NCBI GenBank assembly: GCA_037447655.1 | Contig: JBBHKE010003190.1 | Coordinates: forward strand, 551,424 to 615,423 | Length of the DNA stretch: 64,000 nt | Reading direction: 5' to 3' | DNA from: Zygnema cylindricum | Taxonomy: Eukaryota; Streptophyta; Zygnematophyceae; Zygnematales; Zygnemataceae | Shown: piece by piece, positions 33,720 to 44,767 of the stretch | Position numbering within the stretch: the first letter of the stretch is position 1 | Layout of the letters: the number at the start of each line of letters is the position of its first letter | Made by a program: the position numbers and the translations under genes | Notes under the pieces: generated by a model | Told to the model about the DNA's origin: nothing | What the model saw: only the letters and a program-made list of their open reading frames with translations | Databases searched by the model: none

Positions 33720-34677
33720 TTTTTTATAATAATTTTTATTATTTTTCTTATTATTATTCTGTTATATTATATTAATTATAACATTTATATCTAACTGTAA
33801 CATTATACTAATTATAACAGTTAGTTATAACTGTTATATTATACCTAATATAACAATTATATCCAACAGTTATACTATGCTAATTATATCAGCTAGTTAT
33901 AACTCTAATATAATGTTTATGATAACAGTTGTCATATCTAACTGTTGTATCATACTAATTATAACAACTATATCTAGCTGTTATATTATATTAATTATAG
34001 CAGTTGTATCTGACTGTTATATTATGCTACCAGAACTTTGCTAGTTATAACTTTACATTATTTTATTATAACAGTTATATCTAGCTTGTTATATTTTATA
34101 GCTATAACAGTTATCTATCTGTTATATTATTTAATTATAAATAGCTATATCTAGCTGTTATATATTATATTATATTAGTTATTTAACAGTTATATCTAGC
34201 TGTTAAATTTTCCTAATTATAACTGTTATATTATATCTATTATAACAATTCTATCGAACAATTATAGTATGCTAATTATATCAGCTAGTTATAACTGTTA
34301 TATTATATAATATAACGGTTGTTATATCTAACTGTTATATTATACTAATTATAACAGCTAGTTATAACTGTTATATTATATATATTACAACAGTTATATC
34401 TACCTGTTACATTATGCTAATATATCAACTAGTTATAACGGTTATATTATATATATTATAACTGTTATATATAACAGTTATATTATGCTAATCATAACAG
34501 CAAGTTAATACTGCTATATTATATTTATTACGATTGTTATATCTAACTGTTATATTATATTAATCATAAGAGCTAGTTATATCTGTTATATTATATTCAT
34601 TATGACTATGCTAATTCTGACAACTAGTAATAAATGTTATCTTACATTTATTATAACAGTTTTATCTAATTGTTGAA
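33720..34677. repeat. AT-rich palindromic satellite
   Basis: About 950 bp of irregular units built from TAACTGTTATATTATA, CTAATTATAACAG and their reverse complements. Sense and antisense versions alternate, so long stretches could fold into cruciforms. No coding content. Confidence 0.8.
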
Positions 34678-35668
34678 TTTATTAAGATCATGCCATATAC
34701 ATAGACGAGACCAAAAGCAATCTCTTGCCACAACGATCCTAACAATACATAAGTTGCATTTGAGAAGACACCCACCCTTCTTCAAAACAAGCACATCTTT
34801 ATATACCAAATTACGTTGCTCAATCCAATCTCACCTATCTTTATTTTCGCAATGTATTCCGCCTATGAACATGCACATAGAATAACGTAATCAACACAAA
34901 AAGCAGAAGCCTAAGTGGTACATTGTGACTATGCATGTTGGAAAAGAGTGTGAATAAAAGAACACCACCATCAAAGAAAAGATAAAACTACCAAAGCTCC
35001 ATACATGGACATAAGTACAAGAGAGCACTCCAAAATCACCAGTTTTCCCCAATGTGTGGAGGTGAGAAACACCCACAGAGAGGGAGCCACAGATAGAAAG
35101 AAGGCGAAGGGAAAATGGGCGTTTGGAGAATACAACAAATGGGAAGACATGGATTAAACTAAAGTTTCTTTAGGGTTAAAACAAAAGACATTATGGTAAT
35201 TGAAATGTAAAAGTTCAAAACGAAATGGGTTGAAAGAATGTCTCTTCGTGGTTCAAAAAAAAGTTTTTTTTTTCGATATAAGAATATTAATAGAGGGATG
35301 ATGGAGAAAAGGGGAAAGGAGAGAGGGAAAAGATAAAACAAAAAGAAAACAAGAAAAAACTATCTAATTACAATCTAAAAAGGGGCTTCACCACAACAAA
35401 GGGGAGACACGAATAGTAAAAACTAAAAAGGGACCGGAACACGGAACTAGAGCGGAGAAAGAAAACGAAGAGGAGAGAAGAGAATGGGTAAGTAAGAAAA
35501 AGACGAAAACGAGAGGACATGGATGAAAAAACGATTTTTCAATTATTGAAAAATAAACTTCGATGTTGAAACGAACTACAATACACCGTGAATCGTTATT
35601 ACTAGTGTTGGGTATCGAGGACCATTTGCCGATATTCGATATATATCGAATTTCAGGTACCCGATAAT
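34678..35668. other. Unassigned region with a purine-rich tract
   Basis: The 35270-35520 part is strongly purine-rich on the plus strand (GGGGAAAGGAGAGAGGG-like). Just before the hAT element lie repeated ATATATCGAA motifs, which resume after it. No gene seen. Confidence 0.45.
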
Positions 35669-36423
35669 CAGAGGTCGCAAAAGTCAAAATTTTACATAAC
35701 CGAAACCGACCGTTTTTTTTTTCTCAAAATCTGAGTAACCGACGCCCGACCGTGTTATGTCACGCTCCAAAATTGTTAACCGTTAACCGACCGGCTTTTA
35801 CGAAAATAAAAGTTAACCGAAACTCGATTTCTCGCGACTAACCGTGCCCGCCCGTAACCGAAAAAGTACAAAATTAACTAATGTACCACGTATGAATAAG
35901 CCAATAAGTACGATTTGTCGCATTCCCTTAGATTTGCGAAATGAATAGTGTTGCTAACGTGTCAGATTTGTGACGCTTTGTCGCGTTCCCTAAGATTTGC
36001 GAAATGAATAGTGTACTACCGTGTCAGATTTGCGACGCTTTGTCGCGTTCCCTAAGTTTTGCGAAATGAATAGTGTACTACAGTACCGTGTCAGATTTGC
36101 GACGCTTTGTCGCGTTCCCTAAGATTTGCGAAATGAAGTGTTACTACCGTGTCAGATTTGCGACGCTAATCATGATGTCACGTACTTCCACGATACCAAA
36201 GATTACAAAGTACAATAATGTTGGATTGTATGGACAATACAAAATTTTCATTTTTTTGGTTTTTTGGTTGACCGACAGTAACCGACCATTTTTTTTATTA
36301 TGGTGAATCAACCGACCGCAACCGCCCGGCCCTCAAAATTTGGCAACCGAATCCGTTCCGGATCCGGCGCGGGCGGTCGGCTAACGGTCGGTCACGGTTT
36401 CGGTTGACCGTTTGCGACCTCTG
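35669..36423. mobile_element. Non-autonomous hAT transposon, 8-bp TSD CCGATAAT
   Basis: The 755-bp element has perfect 13-bp terminal inverted repeats CAGAGGTCGCAAA/TTTGCGACCTCTG. It is flanked by the 8-bp direct repeat CCGATAAT at 35661-35668 and 36424-36431, which is diagnostic for hAT. Subterminal regions are rich in ACCGACCG-type repeats, typical transposase-binding sites. There is no transposase frame, so it needs an autonomous partner. About four tandem copies of a roughly 63-bp unit lie inside. Confidence 0.93.
35925..36170. repeat. 63-bp tandem repeat inside the hAT element
   Basis: Four units share GTGTCAGATTTGCGACGC, TTTGTCGCGTTCCCTAAG and TTTGCGAAATGAATAGTG, with small indels between copies. 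Confidence 0.8.
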
Positions 36424-37716
36424 CCGATAATCGATATATCGCTTCGATATATCGAATTTCAAATCATCGCGATATAACGTATCGCCGATATATCGAAGCT
36501 TTTTAAAAAAAACTTGTACGGTAATAAGTTATTACCGTACAATTTTTTTTAGCGTATACGAACAATTACCGTTATTTACGCTAATTGAGAATTTGGATTT
36601 TTTCCAAAAAACCATACATTTTAATTTTTTAATTATACTAATTTGGTTTTTTGAAAAATTAAATACCCACCCCAAACATTTTTACACTACACCGCGAATC
36701 GTATTTAGAGCAAAGAAAAAATTAGAGTAAAAAAAGAGAAAAAAAAAATTAGAGTTATGAACTCTAATTTGTGTGTTATAACTTTTTCAGAAATGAATTA
36801 ACTCTAATTTATTTAAGTATTCTAATTTGACGTGTTGAATATCTATACTGTAGTGTAGCTTCTGTAATCGTCCGAATTTGTTGAAAACGAACGCCGTCAC
36901 GTAATGTATCCATTCGTACATGTCAGACTATTGTACTGCAATTAAGCGTCAGCACTACGCCGTAAAGCCTACATTTTTTGTTGTTGTAGGATTTGTACGT
37001 TATACAGTTTGAACGATAATGCAACAATTGATAAAAAAGTCTGTCTCTTGTCCGTTGTTCCTCGATACTGTACATTAATAAGGGTTCTTAACTCTAATAA
37101 TGGAGCTATGATTTGTTTAATTAGAGTAAATTGATGCTAATATATGTCTTAACTCTAAAAAAGTTACGCTCCAATATGCATTTTCGGCTTGTGACCGGTA
37201 TTAGAGTTAATGTTATCATGTATTAAAGTAAATATTTATTCTAAATTGGTAAAAAATGTACAAACTTAACAACAAACTCAACCTACGCGTTATGTGATTG
37301 GTCGCCTATTATTACACACGGCCAAATTTATATCCAGGCAAACATCACGGCTCCAACAAGACGATACACAAACCGCCTATCATTCCCGGTGCCATTCCAA
37401 AATCAAATCGTACATTAAACTTGCAGCAGCGTTTACCATGGCCCTTTCATGAGAATCGTCCATGTGCATACTCCCTCATCCAAAACTAGCGCAAATTTTG
37501 AATCTTTCCCGCTTGCACTTTGTCATTCTAAAAAATTGGATAATTCACTATCATTCAAAATATTAAAATGCATATTTTGAACACCAATAGGGTGTGGAAA
37601 TTTTTCCCGCATTTTTGTCCCAAAACATGTTTTTTACTTCTATATATATCAAGCGTTCAGGCTAGCAAAGACATTGTCTTTCGACATTCTCCATTTAACT
37701 TGGCTTTTGCATCCTT
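36424..37716. other. Unassigned region
   Basis: It contains scattered TTAGAGTTA/TAACTCTAA inverted motifs between 36720 and 37240. I see no gene or clear transposon ends. Confidence 0.4.
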
Positions 37717-38240
37717 ATATTTTGCTTTATATCATTTCTTGTCCAAAACGCTTGCTTATTTACTGCAAATATGTGGCCCATTACTTCCCACATTACCACT
37801 TTTTTTGCGGCAAAAAACATAGCTACAGCTGAAGTTTTGCCATCCTTGGTTGAAGAAGACATAGATTGGAGCGAAACCCAAGGCCTTGACCCGCCGAGTG
37901 AAGAAATAAGATCACCCGTGGTAGACCCCTTCGCGGAAGGAACTGCTATCAGAGAATTTGACTCACCGCGTGGGACTTATATTTTGCTTTATATCATTTC
38001 TTGTCCAAAACACTTGCTTATTTACTACAAATATGTGGCCCATTACTTCCCACATTACCACTTTTTTTGCGGCGAAAAACATAGCTACAGCTGAAGTTTT
38101 GCCATCCTTGGTTGAAAAGGACATGGATTGGAGCGAAACCCACGGCCTTGACACGCCGAGTGAAGAAATGAGATCACCCGTCTAGACCCCTTCGCGAAAG
38201 GCACTGGTACCGGAGAATTGGATTCACCGCGTGGGTCGTA
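37717..38240 (+). repeat. Tandem duplication, 262-bp unit, with short open frames
   Basis: Units start at about 37717 and 37979 (TATTTTGCTTTATATCATTTC). Each contains a frame with AEVLPSLVE, DWSET and PPSEE or TPSEE. The unit length is not a multiple of three, so the frame shifts between copies. The peptide is not recognised. It could be a decayed exon or a transposon fragment. Confidence 0.7.
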
Positions 38241-39307
38241 TGGTAATGTTCCGGCGGCGAACTGAAAAACTCAGCAAGTTTCATCGAAGATTATTTGACT
38301 TCGAGTAATCAATTCGATAATTGCTGATTTCTATGAGAATGGAAAGGCAAGGTTCATCCCGAGGATCTTCAAAAAGTTTGTGAAACATTTTACAGTGGAG
38401 TATGGCACAAGAAAGAGTTATTACCATTCCTCCTTACCTTTATATAACTAACCCCAAATGCCTAATTTGTGTGTCGCTAGCTCACATTATTTGTAATTTA
38501 ATTTGCCATTTCGAATATTTCATACACATTATTTCTCCCTCGTTTTGTTGATTTGTGAATGCCTCTTTCTTCCCACCTCATCTCGTGTCGTTATATCACG
38601 TGGCTGTGAATTGACGTCGAATAAGACGATGTGTACTTTCACGACGATTTTTGCCATGAGTATTAACCACTAGACGGGCGACGACATCGTGTCGTCGCAT
38701 AGATGTTTTTCTCGAGAGGCAACTACATTGGAGCGTTGGCCAAGGTTGGAGAAAACAAAAAGGCGACGACAATGCCTCGTCGCCTGAACGTTGGAAGTTT
38801 CAAAATACAACTGCGTGTCAGTTTGACGCCTAGACATCACTTAAATTATACATATTAAAAACATAGAACATGTAAAAAACATCAAACAGGCGACAACGCT
38901 CAATTTTTCGAATCGCCTGATGTAAATCAAACGTCTAACACATTATTTTGTTTCGTCGCCCCACTGTTGGAATAGTCGAAACATCGCTGAGGCGGCAACC
39001 CCATTCAATTCCGAACCTACCCATACAAAATATAAGAAACCATCACACTGTTCTTTACATGTGAGAATAACATTTTAGGTTAAAAATCCATGCGCTTTAT
39101 TCCAAAATTCGTAGCGGTAGCTTCCTTTTTTTTTTTTCACATACGTCTATAAGGCTTCGTTATGGAGGGCACCAACCAACCGATTAGGCGACCACGTACT
39201 ATCTTGGCTTCTCGCCGACGTTTTCCTCCACTAGTTACGGCCACCGTGGAACAGTTAACGAGGCAACAAGAGGCGGCAACACTGTTAGCCATTGGATGGG
39301 AAGGAGA
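38241..39307. other. Region with GCGACGA hairpins, no gene
   Basis: A 9-bp stem AGGCGACGA/TCGTCGCCT lies at 38761-38785. Related inverted GCGAC/GTCGC motifs are near 38675-38700 and 38890-38930. The short frame beginning at 39162 runs into the CT repeat and is not supported as a gene. Confidence 0.5.
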
Positions 39308-39369
39308 TCTCTCTCTCTCTCTCTCTTACTCTCTCTCTCTCTCACACTCTCTCTCTCTCTCTCTCCCTC

Positions 39370-39457
<88 letters not shown>

Positions 39458-39465
39458 TCTCTCTC
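39308..39465. repeat. CT dinucleotide microsatellite
   Basis: About 158 bp of (CT)n with a few interruptions, ending at the N gap. Its true length is unknown because the assembly breaks here. Confidence 0.95.
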
Positions 39466-39475
39466 NNNNNNNNNN
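39466..39475. other. Assembly gap (10 N)
   Basis: Ten undetermined bases at the end of the CT repeat. The real gap size is not known. Confidence 0.99.
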
Positions 39476-41387
39476 ACGAAAACCTTGATTAGATTCGATT
39501 TTCCGATAAAATCATTAAATTGTAGTTTAAATCTTTGAGGAGATCCTGTTAACACTTGAGAGTTAGAATAAGTGGTGTAAGCAGCATCTTTTTGCAGATT
39601 TGAGACCTATTATGATAAAAAAGGTTTTTGTTGGGGCGTTGGAAAATTTCACTCAAAGATGTTTAACATGTTCAGGATTAGTTTAGACGTTTTTCTACGA
39701 CGAATGTGGTGAATAAGATTGAGAGTTCACAATTGTCCTAGAGGAGTTTCTAAATTTGATGTTAAATTACTAAAATAGCCTTTTAGCTTAGATTAGTTCC
39801 AAAAGCACCAGTCATTGATCCTTTCTTTCTCCTTTCTTTTTCTTCCATTATGTATGTATATAGTTTTGATTTTCGTTTAGAGTCGCTTAGGGAGCAGTTA
39901 AGACATTTCCTTTTGGTTAGTTTCAATGTTTTAGTAAAACTGTGATTTTGTTACTCTCAAACTAACAGTGATACAAACGGTTAGCCATAATAATTTCTTG
40001 TTAGAATCAAATTTGTAATCGGTCGTTGCGCAATTGACGCGCGGCTGTTTAGTTTGTTTTTTGGTTTTATTTTGTGTTTTGGTTCATGTCATTATTAGAC
40101 TTTTGGTCTCGTGTAGATTTTGTTTGGCGCGTAGGTTTTGTTTAGGAATACGTTTGAAGTGTACGTTTGAATACTAATTAGGTACTTTGGTGTTTCGTGT
40201 GTAGACACAATCTTATTGGTAGGCGCTTAGTGCACATTTTATGTACGATGTTTCTCTTGGTTTGAAGTAGTGACGTTACTTTTGAAGTACTTCATACATT
40301 GAAGCGTAGATAGAGAGAAAGAGAGGTAATCTATTGTGAAGAAAATTTCCCATGGAATATATTGGTTTCCGTGGAATGCTCTCTCGCGTGTGATATTTTG
40401 TGTATGCTTATGCTTATCTTTTGCACTCTGATTTTGTGTAAGATCCATGAAGTGGTATCGAAGACTTGTGTGCTTCATTGAGGCAAAGAAGGTGGCTAGT
40501 TTGACCGCTATGGGTGGAAAGAAGAAGAAGTCTCCATCTCCTTTCATTTCACGTCCGTCGGATCAATTAATTTTCCAAGGTTATATAAGCTAGTGCGCAA
40601 TCGACTTCTAAACACATGACAACTAAACACAACGAAACTTAGCCCGTAGGAACCACTAAGTAACAACGAAACTTAGCCTGTAGGAACCACTAAGTAGAAA
40701 GCAATGGGAGAGGCATAGGAACAAACCAATAGATTAGACAGGTTTAGGCAGCTTAAGGAATATAGTTTTAGTCAAGGGGCCACAAGGCGTGAGCCGAAGT
40801 GAGCCCCGATTGGAATACAAATTGTTCCTACAAACTAACTCTAATAAAGTTGCAATCTCCTTCTATGTTATATGATAGGATTCTAAATAAGAAATGTACA
40901 ATGAAAGTTCTGATCAAATAAAGTTGATGCTGTTGTGAATCTTGAGATAGTCTGAGAGAGTGATGTGCATGATATTTCCACGAGATAATGTTCTAAAGTG
41001 CCTTTATGCAATTTATGCCTTTTTGTGTGTCATCCTGTGATGAAATAACTAAACGAGTGGCGCAATGAGATGTTGATGTTTTGTTGTTTTCCACCACAAT
41101 GTGCCGCTTCTCGATTTTGACACATTCGTACACACAAGAAAGGTTGGCAGAATCATCAGATTGCGTACACTTCAATTTGTCGCATCACGTCACGTCACAA
41201 ATATGGGAATCGGTTAAGTGTGCCGGTACAAATGAATTGCCAAAGACTGCACAAAAATGACATTCCCAGTCGATATTTTGGTGATGCATTTAGTACAAAA
41301 TCGTCCTCGGTGACTTTTCATCATACTTGTGAAAATTCTTGTTCGAAATCCCCCCATAATATTTCAGTTGACCGTTGTACAGCCGGC
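39476..41387. other. Unassigned region, possible Copia leader near 40447
   Basis: Mostly featureless. TGGTATCGAAGACTTG at about 40454 resembles an iMet 3'-end PBS; an ATG frame with MGGKKKKSPSPF follows about 55 bp later, as in Copia gag leaders. A 33-bp unit (AACGAAACTTAGCC...AACCACTAAGTA) is duplicated at about 40629-40695. Confidence 0.3.
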
Positions 41388-41600
41388 TGAGGTCGTAAAA
41401 GTCAAAATTTTAGATAACCGAAACCGACATTTTTTTTTTTCAAAATCTGAGTACCCGACGCTTGACCGGGTTATGTCACGCTCCTAAATTGTTAACCGTT
41501 ACCCGATACGCGTTTACAAAAATAAATGTTAACCGAAACTCGATTTCCCGCGACTACCTGTACCCGCCCGTACCCGAATAAGTACAAAATTACAACGCTC
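41388..41600. mobile_element. Truncated hAT relative of the 35669 element
   Basis: It starts TGAGGTCGTAAAAGTC and follows the left arm of the 35669 element for about 210 bp (AACCGAAACCGAC, GTTATGTCACGCTCC, CGAAACTCGATTTC). No right terminus is found. Confidence 0.75.
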
Positions 41601-42734
41601 ATTGTTATAAACATTAAACATTTATTAGTATTGATGAAAAAATATAATTAATAATACTGTTTAATGGAAGGAGACGTGGGAGGTTGTAGTCCACGTCTTT
41701 AAATAACGTCGTTAGCTCTATTTTGTCATTTTTGGCTATAAATAGTAGCGACTTATTAACACTAATAACAATGAGCGGTGTAGTGGTACATCTCCCATTG
41801 CAAAAAGACAGTTCGCGTGCCTCTTATTTTTACTATTTTGTCTTTTTGCAATCTCTCTTGACGAATATTTTTTTTCATTGACAGTCACCTCCCTCAAGAG
41901 ATTTTTTCCTAATTTTGCGTGTAACTCTTAGATTCATGTTTAAACTCTTATATTAATGTTTATTCTCTCGCAAATCTATTTTTTTCGCTACATTTTTTTG
42001 ACGTTTTTTCTTTCGACTACGATAGTATGTTATAAATTATGCAAAAAAGCTAAAGTTTTATTGTGTATGCTAAAAAAAAAAATCGTAGTTCTTTACATGG
42101 AAAATCAATTAGCAAAAAATAAATTGTGATATGCAAAAAAAAATAGATGATTCTGTAATATCAAATATATAAATAAACAAATCACAACATATTTTCAACT
42201 CTATTATACAAATTATCAACCTCAAACTTAAAAATAACACAAAATCTATAAATCTAAATTTGGTATGAATACTACGATTTAAAAAATAAGAATTCCGGTT
42301 TAAAAAATAAAGATAAACACTATAAAAATTGTGAAATACAACAAAAAATTAAAAGAAAAAAAAACAATATAACAAAAAATAACAATAATTAAAAACAAAA
42401 CAAAACAAAAAACTATGCGTTTAAAAGATTTCGGTTAGATCTAACACACAAAAGATCATTTACAATTGAAGCCTTTAGTGAGCTCCTCTTTTTTTTGATT
42501 GTGTTCTCAACATCCGAAAAATTGCATTCGGACATAGAGCTAGAAGTCGGAATAGCAAGAACGGATCTAGCGACACAAGATAGAAGAGGAAATCATCCAT
42601 CTTTCGCACGTACACTTGATTTTTTTTCCACCATTCGAGTATGTTAAAGTTCTATCTTTCGTCGTTGGTTAATTTTAAAATAAAGTTACGTTTTAATTCA
42701 TCATTAACGAGCATTTTTTTGTCGATGGTAATAA
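41601..42734. other. AT-rich region without recognisable features
   Basis: Long A and T runs and short frames only. Confidence 0.45.
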
Positions 42735-43006
42735 GAACCCTCTCTCCTAGAGAGCTACTGTATAAAAAAGTCAACTTTGACTCTCCATAACTTACTGCTC
42801 AGGGGAGCAAATTCAGGGGAGCAAATTCAAAGATTCTTTTTGCTATCGACTCAGGGGAGTCTTGCCTTCACAGGGGTGGAGGTGGTCAGAGTTTTTGTCT
42901 GCTAGGGTGGGTAGTTATTCTTGCTGAAACACAAAGGGGTCAGGGTTATCCTAGAGGCTTCTTGCAAGCTGTCCATTCTGAGGACCTGTGGAGGTCTTAG
43001 AGTTAC
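42735..43006 (+). repeat. Partial family A LTR, 3' portion, plus orientation
   Basis: It starts near ACCCTCTCTCCTAGAGAGC and ends GGTCTTAGAGTTACA, directly abutting minus-strand integrase of A6. A 16-bp segment CAGGGGAGCAAATTCA is duplicated in tandem near 42813. The gag ATG of sister LTRs is GTG here. Confidence 0.75.
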
Positions 43007-44184
43007 ATGCTGCTTCTTCTCCCTCCCTCAAAATCTGCGGCCGGAATAGATGGTTCGCGTGGATTCATTCGAATCACCACGGCTTCTCCCCTGTCCCTCG
43101 GATCCATATCCGTTTCCACCACGTCTTTCGCTTCAGGTAAAGGTGTCATCGGTGTTTCCAAGTCCAAGTCATTCACTGTCTGTTTTGAATCTGCAACAAT
43201 ATCATGCGATCCTGCAATAGTATCATCTTTTTGGAGACCTAGATAGTTAGGAAGATGAAAGTTATCAGAATTGTCTAACTCAAATCTGATTCTGATTCAC
43301 ATTGAGGATTTGAACAGATCTACCGGCTTCCCTTCATCCATAGCTACATGGTGCTTTACTAGAATTATATCTTCTCTCTTTAGATCATACACTCTATACC
43401 CTTTTACATCCTTATCATATCCCAGCAAGTATCCAGGTTTCCCTTTTGGATCTAGTTTCCAGTTAGATTTATCTGTATCTAAACTGAACACTTTACTAAC
43501 AAAAACCTTTAAGTGAGGTAGATCTGGTTTTGGCCGGTCCATCTCTCATATGGAGTTTTCCTTTTTAGCGCCAAAGTAAGTACTATATTTTTCAATTAAT
43601 TAGCACAATTCATAACTTCGGCTCAAAATCTTGTTCCCATCCTTTTTTCTGACAACATACTCCGGGTAGTGTCATTCAGTGTCTTATTCAATCTCTCTGC
43701 AACACCATTTTGTTCCGGGTTTTCCGGAACTGTCTTTTGATGTTTTAAACCATCCTCTCTTAGGAACTCCTCAAACTGATTGGAGGTATATTCCCCTCCA
43801 TTGTCACTTCTTACCCTCTTTATTGAGGTCTCGTGAAGCTTTTCAGCCCATGCCTTATATTGTTTGAAATAATCCGGATTTTTTGATTTGTTTTTCAAAA
43901 AATATACCCGGGAGTACCGAGACCAATCATCAATAATGGTTAACATAAATCTTTTCCCTCCGGGTGATGGCACTCTTGCCGGTCGCGAAATGTCCATGTG
44001 AACCAAATGAAGAACTTTTTCTCCTCTATAGGCCGCTTTCTTTGGAAATGGTAATCTATGTGCTTAACCTTAAGCACACCCACTGCAATCACTTAAATTT
44101 TCATTTTCCCCAATACGTATCCCTTCAACCACTCCCCTATTTTTCATTTCTCTTAGCTTTTCTAGATTCACATGCCCAAGTCTC
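43007..44184 (-). pseudogene. A6 integrase (distal part)
   Basis: Reading leftward from the C1 insertion: pre-integrase zinc region (GHVNLEKL, CSGCA), then frame 43623-44006 with HMDIS (first Asp), SDNGGEYTSNQFEEFL (second Asp) and NPEQNGVAERLN (Glu), so the DDE triad is visible. Next is frame 43297-43542 with LPHLKVF and GYDKDVKGYRVYDLKRED. It ends in the acidic linker at 43007, where a plus-oriented LTR fragment cuts it. RT is absent. Confidence 0.87.
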
Positions 44185-44733
44185 TGAAAGATTATAAACC
44201 AAATAAAACACACACACGACAATGGTGTTCCTCCAAAAACATTTAATATATTAAGCACAATGCAAATACAACTTCTTTTCTTCTTTCCTTTTACTTCTGA
44301 TCTTTCTACGCCTCCTTAACAAGCTACACCTCCAAAAAGATAATACTACCATAAAGTCTCAACCAATATATATAGGTACACGACTTGATACGTGTAAGAG
44401 TCAACGCGGTGAAATGAACGACCGACAAGTTTGAATCGACTTGAACAACACGGTACGCGTAACCGCGAACCAACTTGAATCACGCGGTACGACTTGAACT
44501 TCCGTGAACCGAAACTACTAAGAAATTCCACGTCACTTCTATATTACAATTCAAACATACGTGAAACGAAACAAACATTTCATTTCACGTCACTTCAAAT
44601 ATCCAGCGACGAAACTTCTTCGTCGCTGGTACTTCAACTATCCAGGGACGAAACTACTTCGTCGCTGGTCGTCGCTACCTTAGCTACGAGAATGACTCGT
44701 AGCTAACAGAGTTCTCAGTACCAAATCCTAACA
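44185..44733 (-). repeat. 3' LTR of C1
   Basis: Sense TGTTAGGATTTGG to ATAATCTTTCA. It contains two palindromes CCAGCGACGAA...TTCGTCGCTGG at 44603-44629 and 44642-44668, the second with one mismatch. Confidence 0.95.
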
Positions 44734-44745
44734 TTCCCCCTCTTA
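44734..44745 (-). other. Polypurine tract of C1
   Basis: The sense strand reads AGTAAGAGGGGGAA directly before the LTR TGTTAGG. A near copy (AGTAAGAGGGGGC) lies about 25 bp upstream, so the tract is duplicated. Confidence 0.7.
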
Positions 44746-44767
44746 CTGAGATACTCAAAGCCCCCTC

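Noticed and set aside
35925-36170. CRISPR-like array
   Set aside because: Units are contiguous about 63-bp tandem repeats without unique spacers, in a eukaryotic hAT transposon.
39162-39555. Overlapping Ser/Leu and Glu/Arg repeat open frames across the CT microsatellite
   Set aside because: They are translations of the (CT)n repeat on both strands and run into the N gap; no gene evidence.
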